A DNA stretch of 64,000 nucleotides from Prinia subflava. Its lineage: Eukaryota; Chordata; Aves; Passeriformes; Cisticolidae. A model generated the notes under the pieces. It worked only from the letters and a program-made list of their open reading frames with translations. It was not told the origin of the DNA and ran no database searches. The stretch is from positions 2,542,001 through 2,606,000 of the forward strand of contig NW_026960609.1 in assembly GCF_021018805.1 (NCBI RefSeq), given 5' to 3'. The translations under genes and the position numbers were made by a program. The stretch's first letter is position 1. Each line of letters opens with the position of its first letter. Of the stretch, positions 45,833 to 57,963 are shown one piece after another.

Positions 45833-48178
45833 TCAACCACTTTCTGTGGAGGAATCATCAGAGTGACCACTCGCATCATCAGCATCTGAGTCATCACTCG
45901 AGGATTCATCCACTTGGCGACCTTCAAGTTGATCACGGCCTCCACCTCGCCTGTTAGCCGAATTCTGCCTCTGCGGTCGCAGGTCACGACGGACACACTT
46001 TGAGGGTACCCAACGTGCCCCAGTATCTGTGGACACGCATGCATACCCATGCCCCATAGCTATCAGGTCATAGGGACCTTCCCACTGCTTGGTGACTAAG
46101 TTTCAGACCCGAACCTTTGCTCGAGGCTGATGCGCGTCATCCGAAGCCTGCAACGAGAGGTGATGATTCAAAATCACAGGGTTATTTGAGTTCTGCGGCA
46201 CTGTGAGGTGGTTGATGGTGTACAAAGCCTTTGCCAACCGACTGTGCGGGGTTTCACCCTGACTCCCCCGCTTTTGTTTCTGAAGAACACGCTTGAGTGT
46301 CCCATGAACGCGTTCTACGATCGCTTGTCCCATTGGAGCATGAGGGATGCCAAAGTTGTGTGACACACCCCACAACTGTAGGAACTGCCGTACCTGTTGA
46401 GAGGCATAAGCAGGACCATTGTCGGTTTTCACAGCAGAAGGTAAGCCAAGAATGGCAAAGGCCTGCCTCCAGTGGGCAATGACATCACGGGCTTTCTCTC
46501 CAGTGTGAGCCGAAGCCCACATCGCAGAGGAGAATGTGTCCACTGTGACATGCACATACTTGAGCCGGCAAAACTCGGCGACCTGGGTGACATCGGTCTG
46601 CCAAAGCTCCAAGGCCTTAAGGCCCCTGGGGTTAACCCCTGCCGGCAATGGCACACCAAGAGCGTGACAGTCGTCGCATGACTCGACAATCTCACGAGCC
46701 TCAGTGGCCGTCAGTTGGAACTGCTTCTGCAGCGTATGCGCATTTTGGTGGAAGAACCCATGCGATGCCTTGGCCTGCGCAAGTGTGTCAGGCTGAGGAG
46801 CTACCCACGCTGGGTTAGCCAACTTGTCAGCCCTTGCGTTACCTTCCGCAACAAACCCTAGCAAATTAGTGTGGCTTCGTACATGCACAACATAATAGGG
46901 ATGAACCCTGGACTGAATTGCACACCACAGGGCCTTCAGTAAATGAAACAAGGCAGGATTACTGACTTCCTTCAAAACTGAATAACCCAATTGCTGTGCG
47001 ATGTCAGCAACGTAGGCGGAATCCGTGATCAAACTGAAGGGTGTCTGAGAAAATTTTTCGAATGCCATGACGGCAGCCCTTAGTTCAACCAGTTGGGCTG
47101 ACCCGTCCTCATGGCCTTCCAAAACCTGCCATTCAGATCCATCCTTCCAGGTAACAATGGCTTTTCCTGTTTTGCCTGAACCGTCAGTGAAGACAGTGGG
47201 TCCTTGCACTGGCTCTTGGCTGTTTTTGGGTCGTAATGAAAATCGAGTATTTTTTGCCACTTGCAATAGCTTGTGGCTGGGCAGGTGATAAGTGATCTGC
47301 CCTGAAAAACCCTCTAGAGCACTTTGCAGCGAAACGTTGTTCGCATAGCTCCAATCAAATTCCTCCCTCTGAACCGGAAGTATGATTTTTGAGGGATCTG
47401 CACCTATCAATTGCAAACAGCGTTGCCGGCACTTGATTATCAAGTGCGCAATCAATTCAAACAACGCAGTCGCAGTCTTGTGCGGCTGATGAGGCAGGAA
47501 GACCCATTCCAAGACGTGCAGAGGATCAGTCCAATCATCGTTCCATTGGCCAATGATACCTGTAGGATGTAGATCAGGAGTGGTGATGAACACAGTGACA
47601 TCAATGGAAGGTTCAATACGGTACACCTGGCGGGCCGAAACAGCTTGCTGCACCTCCTCCAGCACTTTTTGTGCCTCAGGGGTCAATTTACGAGGTGACT
47701 TTAAATCAGTGTCCCCTTTCAACAATTCAAACAAGGGAGACAGTTGTGCGGTGGTCAGTCCCAGGTAAGGACGTAACCAAATGATGACACCTACCAGCTT
47801 CTGAGCATCATTCGGTGTCTTTACCGATTGCACAAACTGCACCTCCTGGTGACGGATAGTCCGTTCCAGAATTTTGACACCCAAATATTTCCAGGGAGGT
47901 TGCTGTTGTACCTTTTCTGGAGCCACCTGCAGTCCATGTGAATGCAGAGCATTCAACAACTGAGGCTGTATCCTCAGCAGCTCATCCTAGGTGGGCGCAG
48001 CCACCAAAATGTCGTCCATATAATGATAGATGTGAGCGTCAGGAAACTGCTTGCGAACTCCAGACAAGGCATGGGCCACGTACCGTTGGCATAACACCAG
48101 CGAATTTCACATTCCTTGAGGCAAAAATTTCCACTGATATCTCTGCGCAGGTTCAGCATTGTTTATTGTTGGTACCGT
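45833..48178 (-). pseudogene. pol: pol of ERV-D, 3' part (RT C-terminal, RNase H, integrase)
   Basis: It begins at the ERV-F junction inside the RT fingers/palm. RT retains QRYQW and YMDD (near 48020) but has stops around 48113 (after LPQGM) and 47986. From 47959 a long frame covers the RT thumb, RNase H (FTDGSG, ITDSAY), and integrase with HHCC (CDDC) and acidic residues in WQTDVT, KTDNGPAY and AIVERVH. A stop at ~46103 separates the last ~90 codons, which hold GYACV, WVPSK and an unusually acidic Ser/Asp-rich end at 45833. No env follows. Confidence 0.9.
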
Positions 48179-48622
48179 TGTTGGTGGAGGGTTAAAAAAT
48201 ATAATTTCTGGATTGAGTAATGTGTAGGGGGAGGAAAGTAGAGAACGTACAACTGGAACTTGACGCAGCTAGCTCGGAACAAGCGTCAGCTTCTGTAAAC
48301 AGCCCCATGCTATTGTAATGACCGAATCAAGTGTGACTGCAACTCAGGGGATAATTGAGAAGCATTGTTTTAACCAAATCAAGTGTGGATCAGGGTAGAA
48401 GCGTAGGTATGATTTAAGATAGTAACTAAGGAATAGGATAATCAGTATCTAGGGGTGGGGGTTAGTTAACATGTGCATAATTTAAACTATAAAAATCACG
48501 AATCGACTCTGTATCCTTTGGACATCAGATTTTGGTGTATTATCACCCCTGTGTCCCGCGCGCTGGAATAAAGAACCGCATATGATCGCCTTTGTGTGGT
48601 TATATGTTTTCCTACGCTAACA
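48179..48622 (+). repeat. 5' LTR of ERV-F (444 bp)
   Basis: TGTTGGTGG...CGCTAACA, with TATAAAA at 48488-48494 and AATAAA at 48567-48572. Confidence 0.93.
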
Positions 48623-48624
48623 TT

Positions 48625-48926
48625 TTTGGCGACCCAGATGGGACCTTGTGGGCGCAGCCAGGACCCCGCGACCCGATCACGCTCCAGCCGGCACCGGGTG
48701 ATTTCTCGGGGAGCCCATCGGAGCCGCGACCCTCGCCGCTCACAACGACCCCTGGTGAGAGGTAAGGTTCTTTATTCTCTGGTCTGGGGGCCTGCCATTA
48801 AGACGCAGCGAAAGCTACGCTTGGTTGGGCAAAAGGAATTCCTGGTGGTATTGCCTAGGCAGCCGTCCGTCAGACATCGCGAAAGCGTTGCAGGTTCGGC
48901 ATCTGTGGTTTTTATGTATCTGTAAT
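48625..48926 (+). promoter_or_regulatory. ERV-F primer binding site and leader
   Basis: The primer site begins TGGCGACCCAGATGGGAC around 48627; I do not assign its tRNA. A strong splice donor (GAG/GTAAGG) at 48762 is well placed for making the env messenger RNA. Confidence 0.6.
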
Positions 48927-49683
48927 ATGGAGAAACTAAAAGGGTTAAAAGAGGTTTTGGGCAGCAATAATGCCTCTATACCAAGTTCTTCTCCGTTGGG
49001 TTGTTTGTTGGCACATTGGAAAGAGGGGAACTTCGGTCAGGAATTACGAAAAGATAAGTTGATTGAATATTGTAATGTTCACTGGCCAAAATACGCTTTG
49101 CCTGAAAATCAGAGGTGGCCGAAAAACGGGTCTTTTGATGTGAAGGTTATTATGCAACTTAGATCGCTTTGTACACAAGATGGAAGGGTAGAACAATTAC
49201 CATATATTGACTTATTTCTGTGCTTGCTTGAGAAACCGGTTTTGTGGCTTGACAAAATGAAAGCAATGAAGCTTGAGAATAATAAGTGTCTGGCTTGCGT
49301 CCAAAATAAGCATTGTATGGAACATGCAGTTTAAAGTGAAATTTTAGGGGAAAAAAGAGATGAACTGGAATCGGAATTATTGGTATCTCCCATGGCTCCC
49401 GGAACCACCATGGCCCCCTCAACACCAAGTTCTACCCCGCTCACCCTGACCCCACCTGATTCTCTTACACCCCCCTCGCTCGCGCCAGCACAATATGTTT
49501 CACCCCCACCTTTGTCTGCTGAAGGTAATTATCCTCCTCTGCCTGTGCCAGCCGCTCCTCCGCTTGCCCCTCCTCCGCCTGCCCAGGTGCCTGTCCCTCC
49601 TCCGCCTGCTCAGAGAACCCCCCCTTCTCCACATACACCTGCTCAAAGCTATCCTGCTCCCCCGCCCACACCCGCTGGTACCC
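48927..49683 (+). pseudogene. gag: gag of ERV-F, matrix and proline-rich part
   Basis: From ATG 48927 a matrix-like frame (MEKLKGLKEV..., with KLIEYC and WPKYALPE) runs 135 codons to TAA at 49332-49334. The same frame continues with a Pro-rich p12-like segment until about 49680, where the frame must shift to join the capsid. The joined region just downstream (49700-49760, other frame) carries PSAP and LYPPL, which look like TSG101- and ALIX-type late-budding motifs. No MG start is present for myristoylation at this ATG. The TAA and the shift together prevent a normal Gag precursor. Confidence 0.82.
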
Positions 49684-52600
49684 TCTGCTCCCACCTACAC
49701 CTCCTTCACCAGCTCCTGTCCCGTCTGCCCCCCTGTACCCCCCCCTCCCAGATTCACCTGTCCAGGATGTGATTGTAAGGCGGAAGCAAAGGGGGAATGT
49801 GAAGAAGACAGATAGAATGGAAAGTAGTGACAGTGAAGCAAATGAACTAGACGCCCCAGTAGCTCACCGAACACGAGGAAAACTGGCCCTGGAGTGGCCT
49901 CAGGCAGGAAAGGGTATATTAAAATCAGGCAAACAAAAGAGAACGATTATTGCACCACTAAGGCAAGGGGTGCGAACTAATGGACCCGTCTTTGTAAAGG
50001 TACCCTTTTCACCTGCTGATATAGTTATATGGAAACAATCAGCCGGAACGTATAGAGAAAACCCAGATAAGGTAGCTCGTGTGGTTAAGATGATAATGAA
50101 AACTCAGAACCCTGATTGGGAAGATATTCATGTCATATTAGACACTCTGATGGATGAGACAGAGAGAGATATGGTTCTTCGAGCAGCAAGAGAAAGAGCT
50201 AGAGAAGACATACGAAATGGTTTGGTGACAGGGACACTGGATTATAATTTTCCCACTGCAGACCCAGAGTGGGATGCTAATGACCCCTCTGGAGTGGATA
50301 TGTTAAGGCTAAAGAGATATCAGGAGTGGATTTCAGTTGGTGTTCAACAGGCAATACCTAAGAGTATGAACTGGTCTAAGTTGTATGAAATTCGACAGGA
50401 AAAGAAAGAATCTCCCACAGCCTTTCTAGAAAGACTTAAGGAAGCAGCTAGAAGATATACTGATCTTCAAGTAGACAGTGAGCAAGGAAGAACTCAGCTT
50501 GCCTTTATTTTTCTGGGTCAGGCACAGGAAGATATTAGGAAAAAGCTACAGAAACTGGAAGGGGAAGAGTTAAGAAACTTGGATAAACTCCTAGAGGTTG
50601 CCTGGAAAGTTTATAATAACAGGGACAGAGAAATTGTCAAGAAACAGGGGCAAAGCCTTTTGGCAGTCTTACAGAGACAGGGGCGGGGACGTGGTAGAGG
50701 TGGTCGTGGCGTTAATAGAGGTGGCTTTGGCAGAGGTTCTGGTCATGGTAGATTAGGTCTGAATCAGTGTGCATATTGTCGGATGGAGGGACACTGGAAA
50801 AGGGAGTGTCCAAACCGGTTTAGCCAGAATGGTCAGCCTCAGTTAGACAGTATGTTTAATCAAAGTAGTGAGCATCAGCTGGATGGTGTAGCCAGGGTCA
50901 TGGTTTTACATGAGAGAGAGCCAGGATCAATGGAACCCATGGTGACTTTGCATTTAGAAGGAAAAGACGTAGATTTTCTCATTGACACGGGGGCCACACA
51001 TTCTGTACTAAATTATCTTGAGGGGCAAATCGGGAACAAGTCAGCAGCAGTCATTGGAGCCACAGGGAAGGAGGAGGTACGGCCATTCTTGCAACCCCTA
51101 GAATTGAGCTTTGAAGATAAGATCTTGACCCATGAATTCTTATACATGCCAGACTGCCCAACTCCGCTCTTAGGGCGCGATCTACTGGCAGCACTGGAGG
51201 CAGTACTTACTTTTGAGAATGGTGAACTCGTAATGAAAATTCCGGAGTCTAAGACAGGAAAGATTTTGATGATAAAAGAAAAACCAATATCTAATATTCC
51301 TAAAGAAGTAGAAGATGCAGTAATTCCCTCTGTCTGGGAAACAGATGTACCCGGAAAATCTAAATTGGCACAACCGGTACATGTAGAGTTAAAAGAAGGA
51401 GCAAAGGCTGTACGAATCAAACAATACCCTATAAAACCAGAAGCACGACAGGGAATAGCAAAGACCACTGATAAGTTTTTAAAATATCGAATTCTAGAGG
51501 AATGTAAATCGGAATACAACACCCCAATTTTCCCAGTGAAGAAACCCAATGGTGAGTATAGACTTGTACAGGATTTAAGAGGTATAAATGAAATAACAAA
51601 AGACATTCATCCAGTGGTTGCCAATCCCTATACATTGTTAGCATCCGTAAAGGAGATATATAAATGGTTTACTGTAATTGACTTAAAAGATGCTTTCTTC
51701 TGTATACCCCTTGACCAAGAAAGTAAGAAACTATTTGCCTTTGAGTGGGAACATCCAGAAAGTGGAAGAAAAACTCAGCTCACCTGGACTCGATTACCGA
51801 TGGGGTACAAGGGGTCCCCCACTCTCTTTGGAAGTCAACTGGCAAAAGAACTGGAAATCTGGACCAGAGAAGGGCAAGTACCAAGAGACCAATATCTATT
51901 ACTCCAGTATGTAGATGACATTTTGATTGCAACAGAGGAAGAAATGACCTGCTTAAAGGTAACCATTGAGATCTTAAATTCATTAGGAATGGGAGGGTAT
52001 AAGGTATCCAGAGAAAAAGCACAAATTGCCCAACAGACTGTGATTTACCTGGGATGTGAAATCTCACAAGGGCAGAGAAAACTGGGTACTAATCGTATTC
52101 AAGCTATCTGTGCTATTCCAGAGCCCCAGAATCTACACGAGCTGCAGATCTTCCTCGGAATGACAGGGTGGTGTCGCCTGTGGATCATGGACTATGGACT
52201 GATTGCAAAACCCTTGTACGAGGCTCAGAAGACGCAGCCATTCACCTGGGGCAAACCACAGAAAGAGGCCTTCCAGAAATTAAAGGAAACACTGACAACT
52301 GCTCCTGCTTTGGGGTTACCTGATCTGTCTAAAGACTTTCAGCTGTACGTGCATGAAAGGCAGCGACTGGCACTGGGAGTCCTGACCCAACGACTGGGAA
52401 GCTGGAAAAGGCCAGTGGGTTACTTTTCCAAACAACTCGACAACGTAAGTGCCGGATGGCCTTCATGTCTGCGGGCAGTGGCAGCTACCGTACTGCTGAT
52501 ACAGGAAGCCAGGAAGCTCACAATGGGAAGACACATAGATGTCTATGTGCCACACATGGTAACTACAGTCCTGGAACAAAAGGGGGGCCATTGGCCCTCT

Positions 52601-54448
52601 CCAAGCCGCATGATGAAGTTTCAGGTAACCCTGACTGAGCAGGATGATGTTGCACTAAAAACAACTAACCTCTTGAATCCAGCTCTATTTCTAGGTGCCA
52701 CAGCTGAGGAAGGTCCATTAGAGCACGACTGTCTAGAAGTCATCGAGCACACTTATTCAGCAAGAACAGATCTGAAGGATGTCCCCCTGGAGCAACCAGA
52801 GTGGGAACTCTTTACAGATGGAAGCAGCTTCATGGAGAACAGAGCCAGATACGCGGGATATGCGGTAACTACAATTGATGTGGTAATAGAGGCAAAATCA
52901 CTACCACCTAACACGTCTGCACAAAGGGCAGAACTAATCGCATTAACCAGAGCACTCGAGCTGAGTGAAGGGAAGACAGTGAATACATAGACTGACTCCA
53001 AATATGCCTTCGGAGTAGTGCATGTACACGGAGCTTTATGGAAAGAAAGAGGACTGCTGTCCTCCCAAGGGACAAATATTAAACATCAAGATGCAGTCCT
53101 ACAATTGATAGATGCAGTACAAAAACCTGAACAAGTAGCAATCATGCACTGCAAGGCACATCAATCAGGCAACTCCAAAATTTGTGAAGGAAATCGAAAA
53201 GCAGATTGGGCAGCCCGTCAGGTAGCGCGAGAGGTGCAGAAAACAATGGCGTTGATACCATCAAGACTTAATATCTCTCAATTTAATTTGCCTCCGAAGC
53301 CAAACTATACAATCGAAGATGACAGACTAGCACAACTGCTGAAGGCACAGAAGAACGCAGAAGGGTGGTATGTAACCGCACAAGGGCAAATAGTGGTACC
53401 TCCTTTGGTAATGAGAGAAATTTTACAGGTAAAACATAATGAGTGTCACTGGGGTGCAGAGGCGTTGGTAAAGTGGTTAAGACAATACCTAATCTCAGTA
53501 CGGATGCAAACAATGGCCAAGTCAGTAATGTCTAAATGTGAAATCTGTCTGAAAAACAATCCCGTAGCTAGACGACAGGCACAGTTAGGCAGAATTTGGA
53601 TAGGAATAGAACCAGGAGACTATTGGCAAGTGGATTTTGCAGAACTGCCAAAAACTTGGGGATACAAATACCTGTTAGTAGGGGTTGACACGTTTTCTGG
53701 ATGGCCAGAAGCCCTTCCCTGTCGCACAAACCAAGCAAAGGAAACAGTTAAGTGGTTATTACAGGAAATCATTCCCAGGTTTGGGGTGCCCCTAGGGATA
53801 TCATCAGACAGAGGCCCACACTTCATAGCCACGGTGGTACAAGAGGTAAGCAAGTTATTGGGATTATCTTGGGACCTCCACACACCATGGAGACCCCAGT
53901 CAAGTGGGCAAGTAGAAAGAATGAACCAGACACTGAAGAGGCAGATCAGTAAAATATGCCAGGAAGCCAAACTGCAGTGGCCACAGGCTTTGCCGATCGC
54001 ATTGCTGAGGGTTCGGATAAAGCCTAGGAGTGGGATGTCAGTTAGTCCTTATGAGATATTGTATGGGAAACCATATGAATCTCCTAACCCCAATCCAAAT
54101 GTTCATGTCACAGGGAAACAAGATGTGTATAATTATGTTCTGTCCCTCGGGAAAACTCTAGCTCAGCTTCGAAGTGTTCTCGTGTGGAACAGACCACTGG
54201 CCCTGGAGAATCCAGTCCACAATATCGAACCAGGAGATGAGGTATACATCAAAACCTGGAACGAAGAACCACTAAAAGAGAAGTGGACTGGTCCCCATCA
54301 GGTACTGCTAACCACCTTTACAGCAGTCAAAGTGGCTGGAGTGGAACCCTGGATACACTACACGCGTGTGAAGAAGGTCCCTCGTGGAGTCCAGTCGTGG
54401 GCTGTAGAAACTTTTGGACCAACAAAGCTGAGGCTGAAACGTCTGTAA
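49684..54448 (+). pseudogene. pol: gag (capsid-nucleocapsid) fused in frame to pro-pol of ERV-F
   Basis: One frame covers capsid (FSPADIVIWKQ, homology region EKKESPTAFLERL), an Arg/Gly-rich nucleocapsid with one knuckle (CAYCRMEGHWKREC, from 50768), protease (IDTGATHS, 50984), RT (DLKDAFFCIPL, LPMGYKGSP, YVDD at 51908-51919), and RNase H (TDGSS, 52817). TAG at 52988-52990 then interrupts just before TDSKYA, which supplies an RNase H catalytic Asp. The same frame goes on through integrase (KCEIC, WQVDFAE, SSDRGPHF, QSSGQVERMN) to 54448. There is no stop between nucleocapsid and protease, where gammaretroviruses normally have a read-through TAG. All active-site residues are present apart from the nonsense codon. 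Confidence 0.92.
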
Positions 54449-54456
54449 CTGTTCAA

Positions 54457-56235
54457 ATGGTATTGGTAACTGTGCTCATGCTCTTCCTGTGGGTAATGTT
54501 AATTTCATGGATACTAATGTCACCTGTAGGGATTGCTGTTACTTTGGGATATGGGATACAGAAGGGTCAACTAACAACTCTTCATTCTAGAATGAAGAGA
54601 GAGATACAGGCAAAAACACAAGTAATAGAAATTTCTAATGAAATTCGGGCTGAGAATGTAATGATTGGATTGGTCAGAGACTTTGCCAAAATGCATAATA
54701 CCAGCAGAATAACGGCCTGTCTGCCAATACCAAAGGCAGCAGGGGACCCAGTAAGCTGGGGAATAATAACGTCAAAATTACCTGAAATAGGAGGGAACAA
54801 AACAATTAACTGTAAACAAGTACCAGAGTCAAGGGTGGTGGTCAGAGAATACTGGAAGATAACAGAGGATTCTTATATGCAACCCATGAGAAAGTCAGAG
54901 TGCATTCTTAGTAATGGCAAATTGGGACAAATCATAGAGTGGTGGGTTAAGGACCAAGACCTTGCAAAATGGGAATGTTGTTTTCTACGCTATCAAAAGA
55001 TCAGGGACAACGCTACAGAAAGTGTTGTGGTGTGAAAATGTGAAGAGAAGGATTGGAAAGGACTGGAACCTTGGGACAGTGCATGGTCTGTGAGCATCCT
55101 CCAGAAATTCCAATATATTGAAAGCACACCCTGGTGCATTAAATGGAAAGGCTCTGAAAATGAGACAGATCCCACAGTGACGAATACTGATACTAGCAGT
55201 CAGAAAGAGGCAAATAAGGTAAGTTGGTGGGTATGTAAGAAAATTTATGATTGCACCTCTGATAATCTGGAAATGAAACAGTGGTCACCATTGGCAATAG
55301 CCTTACGAATTGGTTGTGCCTGCAGGAAAATTAAACACAAACAAGGCAAAATAGATTCTAAGATTATAGTAGGATGTAGCAGGAGTGCAATTCGAAGTCC
55401 AGGACCATTTGTATGGGCAATGAGTGATGGCACATGGACAACACACTTGCCTATGGATGGGGAGGTAAGAGAAATCACCCTGGGCCTTCCCACTTTATGT
55501 CCAATTTGGAAGAAATCCCCATTTAACAGGAGCAGTGAAGCCTTGCAAATAAAAGCAAAGCGAGACGTCTCAGAAGACAAGAACCCAGATGACACTTGGA
55601 AGGAACCCTCTAGTGGAGTAAAGATTGGGTGGGCCCTAGAATCCTTGTTTGGTCCCATTGCAAATTATCGAAATAGAGAAATGCTATATAGACTCACAGG
55701 TCAGGTAGACAGATTAGCAAGAATCACACGAGAGGGATTTAGGGAACTCAATGTGCAATTACAGGCCACCACCAAAATGACCCTGCAAAATCGTTTGGCT
55801 TTAGATATGTTACTTCTGAAAGAACACGGAGTGTGTGGATATTTAAAGGGACAAATCGACCATTGCTGCATCCACATCCCAAATGTAACTGCAGATGTAG
55901 AACATGACATCAGTCAGTTAAAACAAATAGAGCATGAGGCACAAAAGGAACAAAAGGATTTAGCTACTAGCTGGTTGGGTAAAATCTTTGAAGGATTAGG
56001 ATGGAATGTGAGTTCATGGATAAAGTCTATCCTTGACAGTCTGATAATTTTACTAATTATATTTTTAGTAATTTGGTTAGTTTACAGAATCCTGAAGAGA
56101 GAGATACAGAAAAAGGCATCTTGGAACAGGACCATAATGAAGGCATTGGCACGGAACCCAGCACCTTCAATCCGCAACAACATACCGGACAAAGCCTATG
56201 ACAACAGAGGATTTGAAGATGAACATCCAGTATGA
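54457..56235 (+). pseudogene. env: env of ERV-F, one nonsense codon, CX9CC transmembrane subunit
   Basis: ATG 54457 follows pol by 8 bp and starts a hydrophobic leader. SU contains several N-x-S/T sites and cysteines and is broken by TGA at 55033-55035; otherwise the frame is open to 56235. A KAKR motif marks the likely SU/TM cleavage. TM has LQNRLALD and then C-GYLKGQIDH-CC (55834-55869): nine residues between the first and second cysteine where the usual spacing is six. A membrane anchor (LIILLIIFLVIWLVYRIL) and a ~45-residue tail follow. I see no CXXC motif in SU. This Env is unlike those of ERV-A, -B and -C. Confidence 0.88.
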
Positions 56236-56306
56236 ACTCTGAAGCCTAATGGACTGTATTAAGTGAAAGCATTTACACTTAGTATATTAGAGTGAAAATA
56301 CTTTCA

Positions 56307-56316
56307 AAGGGGGGAA
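56307..56316 (+). promoter_or_regulatory. Polypurine tract of ERV-F
   Basis: AAGGGGGGAA abuts the 3' LTR. Confidence 0.75.
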
Positions 56317-56760
56317 TGTTGGTGGAGGGTTAAAAAATATAATTTCTGGATTGAGTAATGTGTAGGGGGAGGAAAGTAGAGAACGTACAACTGGAATTTG
56401 ACGCAGCTAGCTCGGAACAAGCGTCAGCTTCTGTAAACAGCTCCATGCTATTGTAATGACCGAATCAAGTGTGACTGCAACTCAGGGGATAATTGAGAAG
56501 CATTGTTTTAACCAAATCAAGTGTGGATCAGGGTAGAAGCGTAGGTATGATTTAAGATAGTAACTAAGGAATAGGATAATCAGTATCTAGGGGTGGGGGT
56601 TAGTTAACATGTGTATAATTTAAACTATAAAAATCACGAATCGACTCTGTATCCTTTGGACATCAGATTTGGGTGTATTATCACCCCTGTGTCCCGCGCG
56701 CTGGAATAAAGAACTGCATATGATCGCCTTTGTGTGGTTATATGTTTTCCTACGCTAACA
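56317..56760 (+). repeat. 3' LTR of ERV-F (444 bp)
   Basis: Same as the 5' LTR apart from five substitutions, all of transition or T/G type. The next four bases are the CCGT duplication, after which ERV-D resumes. Confidence 0.93.
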
Positions 56761-57169
56761 CCGTGAAGGCAAATTTTGGTCTGTCATCGGGATGCAGAGG
56801 GATCGTAAAAAAACAATCCTTCAGATCCACAATGAGGACCGGCCAGTCCACGGGAAGCATGGTAGGCGATGGCATGCCCGCCTGCAATGTCCCCATGCCT
56901 TCCATCACGGCATTGATTTTTCAGAGGTCTTGTAGCAACCTCCATTTCCCAGACTTCTTCTTAATACAAAATACAGGAGTGTTCCAGGGACTGGTAGATG
57001 GTTCCAGATGCCCCTGGTCCAACTGCTCGTGAACAAGCTCACGAAGGGCGACTAGCTTGTCATGAGAGAGGGGCCACTGATTCTCCCAGATGGGTTTGTC
57101 CACCAGCCACTGTAAAGGAGGCGTGGGACACTCTGCGCCCTTCGTCACAGTGGCCTCCATTAAAAATCC
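56761..57169 (-). pseudogene. pol: pol of ERV-D, 5' fragment (RT N-terminus)
   Basis: From the pro/pol slip site the frame reads typical RT start motifs ([25 protein letters not shown]) until TGA at 56921-56923, at the Arg codon that follows LQDL in relatives (CGA to TGA likely). It then continues with [15 protein letters not shown] up to the ERV-F target site. The rest of pol is at 45833-48178. Confidence 0.88.
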
Positions 57170-57963
57170 GTGCTGAGTCGCACCCCCCATGTGGCCAAAA
57201 CATCCCTCCCCCAGAGGTTCTTAGGAGTGTTCATAACATGAGGCCAAACCATGGCCATCTGTCCCTCCGGGTTGGTAATGACAACGGGATTCTGGCTCAC
57301 GTAACTTTGTGTCGTTCCTCCTATGCCCGTCACAGGTGTCTGCACCAGGCTCAAAGGCCACTGCGGGGGCCAAGCCGCCAGGGAGAGAATCGTAATATCG
57401 ACCCCGGGGTCCAGGAGGCCGCGAAGTTGAATCTCTGGCGGCGTCGCACCAGCCACGGACACAGTACACACCATCTCAGGACGGTCTTTGGTCAGGGCAA
57501 CAGTCCACTGCACTTGAGGCGGCCCAGTAGAGCCGAAGCCGCCGTCACCTCTTGACCAGTCCTCCGTCCTGGAAACAGAAGACTTAAAAGGAACAAGTTG
57601 AGCAATTCGTGTGCCTTTCGGGATAATCAGAGGGGGGGTAGGTGTGGAGACCATCGCGTGAATCTGCCCGGAAAAATCGGCATCGATCAGCCCCAGGTGT
57701 ACAATGATACCCTGAATGGTGGCACTGGACCTCCCCATCAGGAAGGCACTCATGCCATCACCCAACGGACCAAAGGCATCCAGGGGAACCTTGTGTATTT
57801 TGTCTGAACCAATCACGACAGACTCGGCTGTGCAGACATCAACACCTGCTGAACCGCGGGTGCTGGCTGCAAGCCTGCCGAGCAGATCTCCATTGGTTCG
57901 GGCTGAGGCTGAGGCATTTGTGTCAGCACGCGCCTCACCTTCGCGCTCCGTGTCACGTTTCCC
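57160..57963 (-). CDS. pro: dUTPase-protease (pro) of ERV-D
   Basis: Entered by a -1 slip from gag at 57957-57963 and ended by TAA at 57160-57162. The dUTPase-like part keeps more canonical motifs than in ERV-B or -[21 protein letters not shown] with the catalytic Asp, and [12 protein letters not shown]. The protease site, however, reads DPGVD instead of DTGAD (about 57400-57411). The Thr-to-Pro change lies between the catalytic Asp and Gly, so activity is doubtful. The flap/C-terminal region ends with [10 protein letters not shown]. The frame itself is open. Confidence 0.85.
   Translation of the reverse strand, partial: GKRDTEREGEARADTNASASARTNGDLLGRLAASTRGSAGVDVCTAESVVIGSDKIHKVPLDAFGPLGDGMSAFLMGRSSATIQGIIVHLGLIDADFSGQIHAMVSTPTPPLIIPKGTRIAQLVPFKSSVSRTEDWSRGDGGFGSTGPPQVQWTVALTKDRPEMVCTVSVAGATPPEIQLRGLLDPGVDITILSLAAWPPQWPLSLVQTPVTGIGGTTQSYVSQNPVVITNPEGQMAMVWPHVMNTPKNLWGRDVLATWGVRLSTDF
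57163..57169 (-). promoter_or_regulatory. pro/pol -1 frameshift site GGATTTT
   Basis: In the pro frame it reads G GAT TTT, directly before the pro stop TAA. It resembles the GGATTTA pro/pol site of MMTV-like betaretroviruses; a -1 slip enters pol. Confidence 0.75.

Larger units (their letters stand above)
48179..56760 (+). mobile_element. ERV-F, gamma-like provirus inside ERV-D pol
   Basis: A full-structure plus-strand provirus of 8582 bp with 444-bp LTRs differing at 5 positions (1.1%), flanked by the 4-bp duplication CCGT (48175-48178 and 56761-56764). Four-base duplication, one CCHC knuckle, gag and pol in the same frame, and integrase/RT motifs (YVDD, SSDRGPHF) fit a class I (gamma-like) retrovirus. 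Lesions are one stop and one frameshift in gag, TAG in pol and TGA in env. It is the youngest layer of the three-element nest. Confidence 0.94.

Noticed and set aside
51013..51606. 197-codon minus frame inside ERV-F pol
   Set aside because: Antisense shadow of protease-RT.
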